A DNA stretch of 64,000 bases. Origin: Mycetocola lacteus (GTDB lineage Bacteria > Actinomycetota > Actinomycetes > Actinomycetales > Microbacteriaceae). Under the pieces are notes generated by a model that ran no database searches, was not told the origin of the DNA, and saw only the letters and a list, made by a program, of their open reading frames with translations. The position numbers and the translations under genes were made by a program. The stretch spans positions 434,001 to 498,000 of the forward strand of contig NZ_RCUY01000009.1 of assembly GCF_003667575.1 (NCBI RefSeq). The letters are read 5' to 3'. Every line of letters begins with the position of its first letter. The stretch's first letter is position 1. Shown piece after piece: positions 26,104 to 37,577 of this stretch.

Positions 26104-26976
26104 ATGTCTGCCCCTCTCGACTCGCTGCTGCACGCGCTGGATCTGACCGATACCGGTGCTCGGACCAGCGAGGACATCTTCACCGGCCCCTCCGAATGGG
26201 CCCCCGGGGGACGCGTCTTTGGTGGACAGGTGCTCGCACAGTCGGTGGTGGCCGCCGCCCGCACCGTGGCAGACGACCGCTTTGTCCACTCGATGCACGG
26301 CTACTTCCTCCGCCCCGGCAACGTGGATCTGCCGATCACCTTCTCGGTGGACCGCATCCACGACGGCCGATCCTTCAGCACCCGTCGCACCCAGGCCTAT
26401 CAGGATGGCCGCCCGATCTTTTCGATGATCGCCTCGTTCCAGGATGAGGACCCGGGCCTCGAACATCAGGATGAGATGCCCGCCGGTATTCCCGATCCCG
26501 AAACACTGCCCAGCGCAGCCGATATGCTCGCCGGCATCGACAATCCCGTGGCCAAGCAGTGGGCCACCGGCCGCGCCTTTGATATTCGGCACATCCCCAC
26601 GCCGATCTACTTCCAGGTGCCCGAAAAGACCTCGCATCAGGCAGTCTGGATGCGCGTGCTGGGTGACATGCCGGACAACGATCTGCTGCACCGCGCCGCC
26701 ATCGCCTATGCCAGTGACTATACGATTCTGGAGCCGATCCTGCGTGCCCACGGCATCCCCTGGGTGACCCCGGGCCTCAAGATCGCCAGCCTGGACCACG
26801 CAATGTGGTGGCACCGTCCGGCCCGCGCCGACGAATGGCTGCTCTACGTACAGGAGTCAATTTCGGCCCGCGGCGGCCGCGGGCTGTCCCGCGGGAAAAT
26901 CTTTGACCGCGCCGGAAACCTGGTTGCCAGCATCGCCCAGGAGGGCATGGTCCGGGTCCCCGACGCGCGCGACTAA
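26104..26976 (+). CDS. tesB: Acyl-CoA thioesterase II
   Basis: The 290-residue double-hotdog enzyme hydrolyses medium- and long-chain acyl-CoA to fatty acid and CoA. The pattern GGRVFGGQVLAQSVVAA, HSMHGYFLRPG, the catalytic Asp in YASDYTILE, SLDHAMWWH and the terminal Gln in ASIAQEGMVR match TesB. AAGGAG precedes the ATG. It ends against a 4HBT thioesterase gene in convergent orientation, with one shared terminator. Confidence 0.94.
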   Translation: MSAPLDSLLHALDLTDTGARTSEDIFTGPSEWAPGGRVFGGQVLAQSVVAAARTVADDRFVHSMHGYFLRPGNVDLPITFSVDRIHDGRSFSTRRTQAYQDGRPIFSMIASFQDEDPGLEHQDEMPAGIPDPETLPSAADMLAGIDNPVAKQWATGRAFDIRHIPTPIYFQVPEKTSHQAVWMRVLGDMPDNDLLHRAAIAYASDYTILEPILRAHGIPWVTPGLKIASLDHAMWWHRPARADEWLLYVQESISARGGRGLSRGKIFDRAGNLVASIAQEGMVRVPDARD

Positions 26977-26981
26977 GCTCA

Positions 26982-27025
26982 ACAACCAGAAACGGCCCCG
27001 AATAATCGGGGCCGTTTCTGGTTGT
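26982..27025. terminator. Bidirectional terminator, 20-bp stem
   Basis: ACAACCAGAAACGGCCCCGA pairs with its complement around a 4-nt loop. It lies between the stop codons of tesB and the convergent thioesterase gene. Confidence 0.9.
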
Positions 27026-27027
27026 GG

Positions 27028-27498
27028 CTAGCGTTCGCGGAAGACCACCGGGTCCTCCAGCAGCGGCGTCCACGCCTCGCGCTGCTCGGCCGGCACCCGC
27101 ATCGGGCGGCCCGAGGCGGCATCCACCAGGACCATCGTGGTCGAGGCGATCGCAAACACAGTGGCGTCCGCGTCGGCACTGTCCCGCACCTCGTAGTGCA
27201 CCTCCATCGAGGCACCACCCAGACGCGCGATCCACAGGCGGATGATGATGGGCTTCTGGCGGTAGGACAGCGGTGCCAAATACTCAATCCGCTGCGATCC
27301 GATCAGGGTCATGATGCCCGAGCCGGCCTCGGCCGAGATGACCGCCAGATCGGCGGGCAGATCGGACTCCCCGGGCTGCCGGGTCCAGAACACCCGCACG
27401 CGGGCCTCCTCCAGCAGGCGGAAAAACTCCACGTTATTGACGTGGTTGTAGGCGTCCAGGTCCGACCAGCGCAGGGGCAGCGGCACATCAATCTTCAT
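27028..27498 (-). CDS. 4HBT-family acyl-CoA thioesterase (YbgC/FadM-like)
   Basis: The 156-residue single-hotdog protein has the family active-site segment RWSDLDAYNHVNNVEFFRLLEEAR, where the Asp acts on the thioester. It continues with GSQRIEYLAPLSYRQKPIIIRLWI and the closing strands. Relatives hydrolyse short or long acyl-CoA in the cytosol. GGAGGTTCTGTT precedes the ATG. It follows ettA by about 70 bp, but a terminator lies between, so it may have its own promoter. Confidence 0.92.
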   Translation of the reverse strand: MKIDVPLPLRWSDLDAYNHVNNVEFFRLLEEARVRVFWTRQPGESDLPADLAVISAEAGSGIMTLIGSQRIEYLAPLSYRQKPIIIRLWIARLGGASMEVHYEVRDSADADATVFAIASTTMVLVDAASGRPMRVPAEQREAWTPLLEDPVVFRER

Positions 27499-27521
27499 AA
27501 CAGAACCTCCATCGGGGAATG

Positions 27522-27563
27522 AAAAACGGCGGCCTGGGCGGGTTTCCCCGCCGCAGACCGCCG
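27522..27563 (-). terminator. Terminator of ettA
   Basis: On the minus strand CGGCGG-TCTG-CGGCGGG pairs with CCCGCC-CAGG-CCGCCG around a GAAA-type loop, followed by TTTTT. It lies 8 bp after the ettA stop. Confidence 0.8.
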
Positions 27564-27571
27564 AGAATCAG

Positions 27572-29254
<1,683 letters not shown>

Positions 29255-29357
29255 ATCGACACCAGTCTAGTGGGGATCGGCGTCCACGTCAGCCCGAAAC
29301 GACGGCGGGCCGCGCAGGCTTTCCCGGTTCGTCACCCGCCGGCAACGATTCGGAGTG

Positions 29358-29819
29358 TTACCAGTCGATCGTGCGGGTCTTGCCGATGAGGCAGCCGCCA
29401 TTGTCCAGCTTGGGCTGCACCGTGGAGTGATAGCCCTGCACCGTGGGACCAAACTGACCCACCAGGCACTGATCCTTCCAGAGGACCGCAAACTCGATGG
29501 CATCCACCGGACGACCCAGCGTGGTCTTATCCTCGGATACCTGCATCGCCGCCTTATCAAATCCGGCGGCGACCAGACCGTCGATCAGGTCTTTGCCCAC
29601 GGCCTCGGGTTTGGCCGCGACGGTGGCACGATTCACCTGGTCGAAGAAGGGCAGGTTTTCCTCGGCGGTCCCGTCGGGCTTGAGTTCGGCGGGCACCGCG
29701 GGGGCGTTACTTGCGGAGGCACTCGAAGTGTCCGAAGGCTTGGGACTCGGCGAAGCCGTACAGCCGGCCAGGGTGAGTGCGGCTGCCAGTACCACTCCAA
29801 CGCGCACGCTCCGGGTCAT
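29358..29819 (-). CDS. Small lipoprotein, DUF6993-like domain unknown
   Basis: The 153-residue product has a signal peptide with lipobox LTLAGC (Cys near 19). A Ser/Pro/Ala-rich spacer leads to a 105-residue domain beginning LKPDGTAEENLPFFDQVN. Two cysteines in the mature domain (KDQCLVGQF and NGGCLIGK) could pair. The domain is common in Microbacteriaceae lipoproteins of unknown function. ATG 29819 and GTG 29825 are both possible starts. The 299-bp gap upstream holds only the msrA terminator and no gene. Confidence 0.75.
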   Translation of the reverse strand: MTRSVRVGVVLAAALTLAGCTASPSPKPSDTSSASASNAPAVPAELKPDGTAEENLPFFDQVNRATVAAKPEAVGKDLIDGLVAAGFDKAAMQVSEDKTTLGRPVDAIEFAVLWKDQCLVGQFGPTVQGYHSTVQPKLDNGGCLIGKTRTIDW

Positions 29820-30044
29820 CTTCACGGGCCACCATCTCTCTCTTGGGAAATCCACACGGCTCCCTAGGCTACTTCCCGGGCCGCGTGCCTCCGATTGTAC
29901 GCATGAACCATGAAGACGGAGGCGCACCGGGCCGCTACTGTGCGACCCCACGGTCATTTGGATGCCCCCGCGAGACCAGGTGTGTGCCGGATGGATGGGG
30001 AGCCCCGCGGGAGCAACCGTCTTCAGTCTTGACGGAGCAGTGAC

Positions 30045-30096
30045 AAAAACCCACGGCGCGGCCACGGTTGGGGATAACCCCGATCGTGGCCGCGCC
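30045..30096 (-). terminator. Terminator of msrA
   Basis: On the minus strand a 12-bp stem (GGCGCGGCCACG/CGTGGCCGCGCC) is followed by TTTTT, 23 bp after the msrA stop codon. The 18-nt loop contains GGGGATAACCCC, itself repeated once outside the hairpin. Confidence 0.75.
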
Positions 30097-30118
30097 TGGG
30101 GATAACCCCGGTGGCTCG

Positions 30119-30646
30119 CTAACGAACGATGTACTCTGCGAAGCGGCGACGCACCTTATTGACCTTGGGTACGGCCACCGCCAGGCAGTAGCCCTGGCCC
30201 GGGTTCTTGGCGAAGAAGTCCTGGTGGTAGTCCTCGGCGTCGAAGAACTCCCCCAGCGGCGAAATCTCGGTCACCACCTCACCGTCCCAAATATCGGCGG
30301 CACGTTCCCGGGCGGCCTCAAACAGCTCGCGCTGGGCCTCATCGGTGTAGAACATTGCCGAGCGATACTGGGTGCCCACATCGTTGCCCTGACGGTTGAG
30401 CTGACGCGGGTCGTGCAGGGTGAAGAACGCATCCAGGATGATGTCCGCGGGAATCACACTCTCGTCAAACACCACCCGAACCACCTCGGCGTGACCGGTG
30501 TGCCCGGTGCAGACGGCCTCATAGCTGGGGTTGGGGGTGGTGCCACCGGTGTATCCGGACACAACCTCGCTGACGCCATCCAGGGTGCGATAGACCGCGT
30601 CCAGACACCAGAAGCATCCGCCGGCCAAAACAAAACTTGTGGTCAT
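30119..30646 (-). CDS. msrA: Peptide methionine-S-sulfoxide reductase A
   Basis: The 175-residue enzyme reduces methionine-S-sulfoxide. The catalytic motif GGCFWC places the nucleophile at C11. GYTGGTTPNPSYEAVCTGHTGHAE and GTQYRSAMFY are family signatures, and a C-terminal Cys in GYCLAV may resolve the disulfide. AAAGGA precedes the ATG. It is monocistronic, with its own terminator. Confidence 0.96.
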   Translation of the reverse strand: MTTSFVLAGGCFWCLDAVYRTLDGVSEVVSGYTGGTTPNPSYEAVCTGHTGHAEVVRVVFDESVIPADIILDAFFTLHDPRQLNRQGNDVGTQYRSAMFYTDEAQRELFEAARERAADIWDGEVVTEISPLGEFFDAEDYHQDFFAKNPGQGYCLAVAVPKVNKVRRRFAEYIVR

Positions 30647-30813
30647 GATTTCAGTCCTTTCCCTACCCGCCCGCGGGGCACGTATTCTCTGCGACTATAA
30701 CCCGCACCGAGCCCCGCGCATTCCGGACGCGATGCATTCACGGCCTTTCTCCGGATTCGCGCCCAGGGTTCGGGCGTGTCCCGGTGTCGGTGGGTGGACG
30801 TACCGTCATTCAC

Positions 30814-31050
30814 ATGACAACTCCGACGCTCATCCAGGCCCACGGTGGCCTGCGCCTGCACCCGGTACGCCCCGCCCTGTGGCGCGTCATCGCGCGCGAT
30901 GACCGCATCGTGGGCCATCTTGAAGCCCGGGACACCCCCGAGGGCGAGGTCTTTGTGGCCAAACGCTTCAGCGCCCTGGCGGGGTCCTTCACTCCGCTCG
31001 GGGAGTTCTGGTCCGCGGATGACGCGGTCGACTGCCTGCGCTGCGCCTAA
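30814..31050 (+). CDS. Small hypothetical protein, 78 aa
   Basis: The product starts MTTPTLIQAHGGLRLHPVR. It has a compact, strand-rich pattern (WRVIARDDRIVGHLEARDTPEGEVFVAKRF) ending in ADDAVDCLRCA with a C-terminal CxxC-like pair (CLRC). A GTG ten codons upstream is an alternative start. No family is recognised. Coding bias is good, and the next gene on the same strand starts about 100 bp later. Confidence 0.6.
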   Translation: MTTPTLIQAHGGLRLHPVRPALWRVIARDDRIVGHLEARDTPEGEVFVAKRFSALAGSFTPLGEFWSADDAVDCLRCA

Positions 31051-31154
31051 CAAACGGCCCCGACGCGTGCTTGGGTGGGAAATTCCCGCAAAATTTCGCG
31101 ACACGGTGGCCGCGGCACGGCCCGAGCGACAAGATCGCGGGTAGGGTGCGAACT

Positions 31155-31838
31155 ATGGACACCTGGCACGACTTTATCTCCTGGATTGGCTCGGACGCAG
31201 CCCACCCGACCCTGTTCTCCGCCGCCGTCACCGCGGTCGCCATTCTGGTGTCGGTGATTGTCTCCGGCCTGATCGTGCGCGGGGCCATCCGTGCGCTGAT
31301 CAATCGCCGCGACCGTGACGCAAAAACCGCGGCCATCGCGGCTCTGGTGGATGCCTCCACCGAGGCCGCCGTGTGGGCTTCGCTCACCCCGCAGGAACAG
31401 GTCCTCGCCGACCGTGCCGTGGGTCAGGCAGACATCACCCTGCGCCTGCTTCCCGTCTACGGGTCGGCCCTGGCGGCCAACTGGTCCGCACATCAGCTGG
31501 CCGAACTCAAGCGCAACTCCTCGGCCTTCGGCTTCCAGCTGGATCCGGTGGTGGCCGAGTTCCGTGACCGCCTGATCGAGTGGCAGAACAAGCCGCGTCG
31601 CGCCAAGAAGGTCTTCGAGGAAGACCTGCTGCGCTGGCGCACCGACGTCACCGAAAACCCGCGGGTTTCCCCCGCCTCCGATGCCTGGGTCGCGGCGCCC
31701 GAGAGCGCGGCTTCCGGGGGTGCGGCGCTCGGTGCCGACACCCGCACCCAGCAGCTGATCGACGATGTTGCGGCTATCGATCCCTCGGCACGCGCCGCCG
31801 GGGCCGACCCCGAGCGCAATACCCCGCACCCGCTCTAA
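31155..31838 (+). CDS. Single-pass membrane hypothetical protein
   Basis: The 227-residue product has one transmembrane helix near the N-terminus (about 22-44) followed by a basic stop-transfer segment (RALINRRDRDAK). The remaining 180 residues are hydrophilic, mainly helical and probably cytoplasmic. The C-terminus is low complexity (Ala, Gly, Asp). I found no enzymatic motif. ATG 31155 was chosen because the helix then begins close to the N-terminus; AGGG lies upstream. It is 44 bp ahead of the TPR gene and may be co-transcribed. Confidence 0.65.
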   Translation: MDTWHDFISWIGSDAAHPTLFSAAVTAVAILVSVIVSGLIVRGAIRALINRRDRDAKTAAIAALVDASTEAAVWASLTPQEQVLADRAVGQADITLRLLPVYGSALAANWSAHQLAELKRNSSAFGFQLDPVVAEFRDRLIEWQNKPRRAKKVFEEDLLRWRTDVTENPRVSPASDAWVAAPESAASGGAALGADTRTQQLIDDVAAIDPSARAAGADPERNTPHPL

Positions 31839-31882
31839 TCCGCTCGGAGTAGGCTAGGCGCACATCCCGCGAAAGGCCTCCG

Positions 31883-34573
31883 ATGAGTTTTGATTCTCGA
31901 GAAGAACTCCTTCAGCTGCTGCGCAGCGAGGGAACCGTTCGCGCACTTGAGATTCTGGACGAACATATTGCGACCGCCTCGCTGAGCGCGGCGGGTTCGG
32001 CCGAGGCCACCCGTGCGTTGGCGGCAAAGGCCGCTCTGCTCTATATGATCGACCGCGATGGTGAAGCCGCCGATCTGTGGGCACAGGTTTCCCGGCAGTG
32101 GAGCGTGCTCAATGGTGCCGACTCCGCCGAATCCCTGGGCGCCCGGGTCGAATGGGTCCTGGCGACCGCCTTTTCGGGCGAGCAGGACGCAGCCCTCACC
32201 GAGAGCACCCGTCTGCTTGCGGATATCGAAGCGGTCGCCGGTGAGGATGCGGTTGAGGCATTCCGGGTGCGCGAAATTCGGGTGCGGCTGACCGCCGATC
32301 TCAACCGCTATCCGCAGGCCCTGGAGATGGCCCACGATCTACGTGATCGGCGCCTCGCGGCCCTGGGACCCCTGCATCCAGATACCGTTCGTTCGCACCG
32401 CATCGTGGCCGGAATCGCCAGCACCTCGGGCGACTATGAGGCAGCCCTGGAGTCCTATCGCGCGGCTCTGATCGCACTGGAACAGTCCGATGGACCCCGG
32501 GCGGTCACAACCCTGGACCTCCGCGAGGATGTGGCGTATCTGCTCGGCCTGCTGGGGCGCTATGGAGACGCCGAGATCGCCTATACCGACCTGCTGGATG
32601 ATCTCCGCACCCACCCGCATCCCGACCTACTGGGCACGATCCTGCGTCGACGCATCGTGATCACCGAACGTGGCGAGATGGAGGGTGCCCTCTCGGGTGA
32701 CACTCTGGATGAGGTCTTCACCTCCTCGATCGCACGGCTCACCGCGGAGGCGGGTGCGGGCGATGAGGCCGTCATCCTGATGCGGCAACGCTGGGCCGCA
32801 CGCCTGATCGACACGCTGCGTCACGCGCGCGCCCTCGAGGAGTATCGACGCCTGGACGACCTGATTTCCCAGGAGGGCACCCCCGACGACATCCTGGAAA
32901 ATCGCGACCGGATTGCCTTCACCCTGCGCACGCTCGGTGCCACCGATGAGGCGATCGCCACGTTCCAGGCGGCACTGGATATCCCGGAAATCACCCCGGC
33001 ATCTCGCGACGTGGTGCGTCGCCGACTCGCCATGACCCTGACCGACGTGGGCCGGGATGACGAGGCCATCGCGATTCTGCGTGAGTTGAGTACCCCGGAG
33101 GATGCGGCCAGCCAGAATGATCTGGCGGTCGCCTATATTCGCGCGGATCGCTACGTTGAGGCGCAGCGTCTCCTGGAACCGCTGCGTGCCCAGGCACTGA
33201 CCGAAAACACTCCGGGAAATCGACGGGTGCTGGGGAACCTGGCCCTCATCGCCTGCGAACTGGATCAGCATGATCGCGCCCGAAACGAGTGGATCCAACT
33301 GCTGCGTAGCCAGATGGCAGACATCGATGTAACCGACGAGGCGCGCCGCCAACGCACGGCCGATGCGGACCCCGATATTCTGACCACCCGCCACAACCTG
33401 GCTCGCGAACACGAACACCTCGGTGACTACGATCTGGCCATCGCCGAGCTCGACCGGGTGATCGAGGCCCGGATCGCCGCGCAGGGGCCCGACAGCACCG
33501 AGGCGCTCTCCTCGCGCAGCGCCCGTGCCTGGACGGCGTATCGGGCCGGGCATCTGGAGGATGCGGCCGCACGCTTCCGCGCCCTCCTGGCCGACCGCAC
33601 CCGCGTGTTCGGCCCCGAAGACCCGCGCACCCTGGATACGGTGGACAATCTGGCCGATGTGGAGCGGGCACGGGGCAACACCGAAGCCTCCAGCGCGGTG
33701 GTCGCCGAGTCGCTTGCCTCGCTGGGTGAGGGGGCTGCCGGACTCTCTGGTGCCCGGGTTTCGCTGCGGCGGGCGATCCTGCTGGCCGATCAGCGTCGCT
33801 TTGCCGACGCCCTGCTCGCCTTCCGTCAGGCAGCCGACACCTTCAGTGAGGTGGCGGGGCCCACCCATCCGGAAACCCTACAGGCGCGCCGCGGCGTGGC
33901 CGATGCCGTGTTCCGTATCGGCTCCCCCGCCGAGTCCGTGGCCGCCTATCGTGAGGTGATGCCGTACCTGGATCCCGATGCCGACCCGCTCGGATTTGCG
34001 ATGCTGCAGGGCCGCCTCGCCCAGGGTCTCTTCCAGAATGGAGACATCGAGCAGAGCATGGTCGAGCAGCGGGCGGCGATCGCCCGGGCGACCGCGTTTG
34101 CGCCCGATTCTGCCGATGCGCTGGGACTGCGCTCAAGGCTTGGACGCCGACTCACGATTCTGGGTCGGCACGAGGAGGCCGAGGCGATCTACCGTGCGGT
34201 GGCGCGAGATCGCGCGCGTGTGCTGGGGCCCACCCACCGCGACACCCTGGATTCGCGCAGCGATGTGGCCGAGGCGCTGCTCGCGCGCAAACGGTACTGG
34301 GCTGCCAGTCGAGCGTTCAAGACTCTGGTGCCGGTCATGCAGCGCGAGCTGGGAGTCGACGACCGCGACACCAGGCGAGCACGCAGCAAGCATGCCGAGG
34401 CGCTTAAACCCCTGACTCGACGCGTGATTGGCGTCCTGATCCTGGTGGCCCTGGTGTCACTACTGATTCTGGTTGCCCTCTTCCCCTGGGGAAACCTCGC
34501 GGCCGAGACGCAGACGATGGCCCCCGCGAGCATGCTCGCGGAGGCCATCGGAGACGTGGGTTTCGGGGGTTAG
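31883..34573 (+). CDS. Tetratricopeptide-repeat protein with C-terminal membrane anchor
   Basis: The 896-residue protein is made of TPR units, many of kinesin-light-chain type with the linker GPxHPxTLxxR: [54 protein letters not shown] and [19 protein letters not shown]. One hydrophobic helix near 846-868 ([19 protein letters not shown]) and a short tail follow, so the TPR array probably faces the cytoplasm from a C-terminal anchor. There is no N-terminal effector or NTPase domain. It should act as a protein-interaction scaffold; the partner is unknown. GAAAGG lies upstream of the ATG. Its stop overlaps the nadE stop. Confidence 0.85.
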   Translation: MSFDSREELLQLLRSEGTVRALEILDEHIATASLSAAGSAEATRALAAKAALLYMIDRDGEAADLWAQVSRQWSVLNGADSAESLGARVEWVLATAFSGEQDAALTESTRLLADIEAVAGEDAVEAFRVREIRVRLTADLNRYPQALEMAHDLRDRRLAALGPLHPDTVRSHRIVAGIASTSGDYEAALESYRAALIALEQSDGPRAVTTLDLREDVAYLLGLLGRYGDAEIAYTDLLDDLRTHPHPDLLGTILRRRIVITERGEMEGALSGDTLDEVFTSSIARLTAEAGAGDEAVILMRQRWAARLIDTLRHARALEEYRRLDDLISQEGTPDDILENRDRIAFTLRTLGATDEAIATFQAALDIPEITPASRDVVRRRLAMTLTDVGRDDEAIAILRELSTPEDAASQNDLAVAYIRADRYVEAQRLLEPLRAQALTENTPGNRRVLGNLALIACELDQHDRARNEWIQLLRSQMADIDVTDEARRQRTADADPDILTTRHNLAREHEHLGDYDLAIAELDRVIEARIAAQGPDSTEALSSRSARAWTAYRAGHLEDAAARFRALLADRTRVFGPEDPRTLDTVDNLADVERARGNTEASSAVVAESLASLGEGAAGLSGARVSLRRAILLADQRRFADALLAFRQAADTFSEVAGPTHPETLQARRGVADAVFRIGSPAESVAAYREVMPYLDPDADPLGFAMLQGRLAQGLFQNGDIEQSMVEQRAAIARATAFAPDSADALGLRSRLGRRLTILGRHEEAEAIYRAVARDRARVLGPTHRDTLDSRSDVAEALLARKRYWAASRAFKTLVPVMQRELGVDDRDTRRARSKHAEALKPLTRRVIGVLILVALVSLLILVALFPWGNLAAETQTMAPASMLAEAIGDVGFGG

Positions 34574-35397
34574 CCGGCGACCCACCAGGTGTCATCCGGG
34601 GTGACCGGAAGCGCACGCTTGTGACGGGTCAGCAGGAAGCGCGCTTCGAGGGCTGCGGCCACATCGGCGTCCACCTCGTGGCCCTCCAGATAGTCGTCAA
34701 TCTCGGTGTAGCGCACGCCGAGGCTGGACTCGTCGGTCTGTCCGGGGACCTCGTCCAGGAGATCGGCGGTGGGTGCCTTTTCGTAGAGGCGAGCCGGGGC
34801 GTCCAGCTCGCGCAGCAGGGCCGCACCCTGACGCTTGCTCAGGCCCGAGAGCGGCAGTACATCGGCCCCGCCGTCACCGAACTTGGTGTAGAAACCGGTG
34901 ATGGCCTCGGCCGCATGGTCGGTGCCCACCACCAGGTACCCATCGGCGCCGCCCACGGCGTACTGGGCGATCATGCGGACACGGGCCTTAATGTTGCCCT
35001 TATTGAAATCGGAGAGCGGTTCCTCGGTGCCCTCGCGGAAGGCATCGGCGACGCCGTCCACTCCCCCACGAATGTTCAGGACCACCGAACGGTCGGGACG
35101 GATGAACTCCAGCGCGAGCTGCGCATCATCCTCATCGTGCTGCACACCGTAGGGCAGACGCATCGCGGTGAAGTGGGCATCCACTCCCTCGGCCCGCAGT
35201 TTTTCTACGGCCAGCTGGGACAGGCGACCGGCGAGGGAGGAATCCTGCCCGCCGCTGATGCCCAGCACGAGGCCACGAGCCCCGGTACTGCGCAGGTAGT
35301 TGGCGAGGAAATCCACCCGACGGGTGATTTCTTCGGCCGCATTGATTGTGGGCCGAACCCCAAGTTCGGAGATGATCTGTTGCTGTAGCTCACTCAT
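34570..35397 (-). CDS. nadE: Ammonia-dependent NAD+ synthetase
   Basis: The 275-residue enzyme adenylates nicotinic-acid adenine dinucleotide and amidates it with NH3 to give NAD+. The PP-loop SGGQDSS is at 48-54, and [33 protein letters not shown] is characteristic of the short, glutaminase-free form. Length fits this form. Its last three bases overlap the stop of the TPR gene on the other strand (34570-34573). Confidence 0.96.
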   Translation of the reverse strand: MSELQQQIISELGVRPTINAAEEITRRVDFLANYLRSTGARGLVLGISGGQDSSLAGRLSQLAVEKLRAEGVDAHFTAMRLPYGVQHDEDDAQLALEFIRPDRSVVLNIRGGVDGVADAFREGTEEPLSDFNKGNIKARVRMIAQYAVGGADGYLVVGTDHAAEAITGFYTKFGDGGADVLPLSGLSKRQGAALLRELDAPARLYEKAPTADLLDEVPGQTDESSLGVRYTEIDDYLEGHEVDADVAAALEARFLLTRHKRALPVTPDDTWWVAG

Positions 35398-35523
35398 GGT
35401 TCTAATCTACCCCCGGTTGGGCTCGCCACGGTCATCAATGTTTCGTGGCGTGAAATCCTCGTGACTGGCGACCCTTGATGAGTGCGCACTGGCAAGCGCT
35501 GCTCGCACCCACACATCGATATA

Positions 35524-35551
35524 GACAGGTAAACTTGCAAGATTGCCTGTC
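35524..35551. promoter_or_regulatory. 28-bp near-perfect palindrome, MarR operator
   Basis: The left half GACAGGTAAACTTG and the reverse complement of the right half, GACAGGCAATCTTG, agree at 12 of 14 positions. The site lies 18 bp upstream of the marR start codon. It fits an autorepressor site for the MarR-MFS operon. Confidence 0.75.
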
Positions 35552-35569
35552 GAAGTCTAGGCTGAAACC

Positions 35570-36037
35570 ATGGCCCCCACGATGAACACCCCCGATCCCG
35601 ATCCGCAGTCCCTGGAAACCGCCCAGCGATTCCGGCTCAATGTCGACCGTCTGCGCCGCACCCTGCGCCGAATCGAAACGGTCGAGGGTCTGGGACGCAC
35701 GCACGAGGCAGTCCTGAGCCTGCTCTTTCGGCACGGCCCGCTGAGCATCGCCGACCTGGCTCGGCGCGAGCAGATGCGCCCACAGTCAATGGGCAGCGTG
35801 GTGGGCGACCTGGTGACCCGCGAGCTGGTCGACAAGGCCCCCGATCCCACCGACGGCCGCCGCGACCTGATCCGGTTGACCGAGGCCGGGCAGCGTGTCC
35901 TGGACACCGTCAACCGGGTGCGCGATCGTGATCTGGCCCTGCTCATGGATACCGACCTGAGCGCCGAGGAACGTCAAACCCTGCGCGCCGGCGTCGAGCT
36001 GATGGAACGGGTTGCCTTTGGTCTTGATCGCAAATGA
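35570..36037 (+). CDS. MarR-family transcriptional regulator
   Basis: The 155-residue regulator has the MarR winged helix (LSIADLARREQMRPQSMGSVVGDLVTRELV) with the wing DPTDGRRDLIRLTEAG, framed by dimerisation helices. ATG 35570 or 35582 may be used. Its stop overlaps the MFS start by ATGA, so it is probably the local repressor of that efflux gene. A 28-bp palindrome directly upstream is the likely binding site. Confidence 0.93.
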   Translation: MAPTMNTPDPDPQSLETAQRFRLNVDRLRRTLRRIETVEGLGRTHEAVLSLLFRHGPLSIADLARREQMRPQSMGSVVGDLVTRELVDKAPDPTDGRRDLIRLTEAGQRVLDTVNRVRDRDLALLMDTDLSAEERQTLRAGVELMERVAFGLDRK

Positions 36038-37419
36038 GCGCGGTCATCACTCGGGCCGAATCCATCGGGTTTGGCCCCAAATTTGCGATCCCGATTCTGA
36101 TCGGCCCCGCCCTCAACCCGATTAACACCACGATGATCGCGGTCGCGCTGACCCCGATCGCCCACGCGGTAAACGTCTCGGCAGCCACGGTGATCTGGCT
36201 GGTAGCCGGGCTCTACCTGGTGAGCGCCGTGAGCCAGCCGGCGATGGGTAAGCTGGCCGACACGTTTGGGCCGCGTCGGGTGTATCTCACCGGACTGGCA
36301 ATCGTCGCGGCCGCGGGCATTATCCCGACCCTGCTGCCCACCTTCGGCGGCGTCCTGCTGGCGCGGCTGCTACTCGGACTGGGCACCTCGGCCGCGTATC
36401 CCTCGGCGATGACGCTGATCTCCGATCAGTCGGCCCGACTCGACAAACCCACCCCGCAGGTGCTGCTTTCGGGGCTGTCGATTTCCAGCCTGGTGACCTC
36501 CTCGATCGGCCCGGTGCTGGGTGGGGTGCTCATCCATGCGTTCGGCTGGCAGTCCATCTTCCTGGTGAACATTCCGCTCGCGCTGATCGCGTTTGTGCTG
36601 GCCTGGCTGTGGCTCCCCGGCGACAAGACCCGGGTGCGCGGTGCCCGCACGGTGTCGGCCTGGAAGGCGATTGACCCGCCGGGACTGCTGCTCTTTGCCA
36701 TCACCGTGGTCGCACTGCTGATGTTCCTGCTGGATCTCAGCTCGGGACTCTACTGGCTCCTGCCGATCGCTGCGGTGGCGCTGGGCACTCTGATCTGGTG
36801 GGAGTACCGCGCGCAGGTTCCCTTTATCGACGTGCGCATGCTGGTCCACAACGGCCCGCTGGCCCGGACCTACCTGCGCCTGATGCTGGTGTTCACCGGC
36901 TCCTACCTGGTGGTGTACGCGATGAGCCAGTGGCTGCAGACGGATGTCGGACTGGCACCCTCGACCGCGGGACTCTATCAGATCCCCACCGCGATTGTTG
37001 CGGGCATCTGCTCGGTTCTGGTCGCCCGCGCCAAGCGCATCCGGGGCCCGCTGATCATTGCCGCCGCCGCACCGATGGTGGGTGGGCTGCTGCTCTCCAG
37101 CATTTCCTCGAGTGATCCCACCATCTACATCCTGGTGGTGCTTGCGGTGTTTGGTCTGCCGCAGGGTCTCGCCTCGATTTCCAACCAGGCAGCGCTCTAT
37201 CGCCAGGCACCCGAGGGACAGATCGGTGTGGCCGCCGGGCTGTCCCGGACATCGGTTCAGCTGGGCGCGATTGTCGCCTCAAGCATCATCGGCATCGTCT
37301 ACGGACAGGCCCCGAGCGATGCGGGCCTCAACACCATCGGGTGGATCGTGGCCGGGTTGACTGCCTGTGCGCTGGTCCTCACCATCCTGGATCGCTCGCT
37401 GCGCTCCCCCAAGAAGTAG
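36034..37419 (+). CDS. MFS drug-efflux permease, DHA2 (14-TM) type
   Basis: The 461-residue transporter has about 14 helices with motif A (GKLADTFGPRRVYLTG) after helix 2 and motif C-like LGGVLIHAFGW in helix 5. Members of DHA2 export drugs or dyes by proton antiport. It is translationally coupled to the upstream MarR regulator. The specific substrate cannot be read from sequence. Confidence 0.92.
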   Translation: MSAVITRAESIGFGPKFAIPILIGPALNPINTTMIAVALTPIAHAVNVSAATVIWLVAGLYLVSAVSQPAMGKLADTFGPRRVYLTGLAIVAAAGIIPTLLPTFGGVLLARLLLGLGTSAAYPSAMTLISDQSARLDKPTPQVLLSGLSISSLVTSSIGPVLGGVLIHAFGWQSIFLVNIPLALIAFVLAWLWLPGDKTRVRGARTVSAWKAIDPPGLLLFAITVVALLMFLLDLSSGLYWLLPIAAVALGTLIWWEYRAQVPFIDVRMLVHNGPLARTYLRLMLVFTGSYLVVYAMSQWLQTDVGLAPSTAGLYQIPTAIVAGICSVLVARAKRIRGPLIIAAAAPMVGGLLLSSISSSDPTIYILVVLAVFGLPQGLASISNQAALYRQAPEGQIGVAAGLSRTSVQLGAIVASSIIGIVYGQAPSDAGLNTIGWIVAGLTACALVLTILDRSLRSPKK

Positions 37420-37542
37420 GTTGCCGGGACGCGCCGGGTCCGCCACGCAGACGAAACCGCAGCACTTCCGACTCGTTACCCTGGCTTCGCCGCGACGCCT
37501 CCAACCTGACGCTCAGACGCAACCGCGGCACGCCCGGCTCGT

Positions 37543-37576
37543 CGCGCCTGCCTCGCCGCTGGGCGAGGCAGGCGCG
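37543..37576. terminator. Strong hairpin between convergent MFS and GlxA-type genes
   Basis: A 15-bp perfect stem (CGCGCCTGCCTCGCC with its complement) closes a 4-nt loop directly before the stop of the regulator gene. It has no T-tract. Just upstream, two diverged copies of about 45 bp (from 37448 and 37514, period 66) form an imperfect direct repeat, the second reaching into the hairpin. Confidence 0.65.
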
Positions 37577-37577
37577 T

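Noticed and set aside
29909-30032. Short plus-strand frame in the msrA-lipoprotein gap
   Set aside because: About 40 codons, no ribosome-binding site, basic/Pro-rich product typical of noncoding GC-rich DNA.
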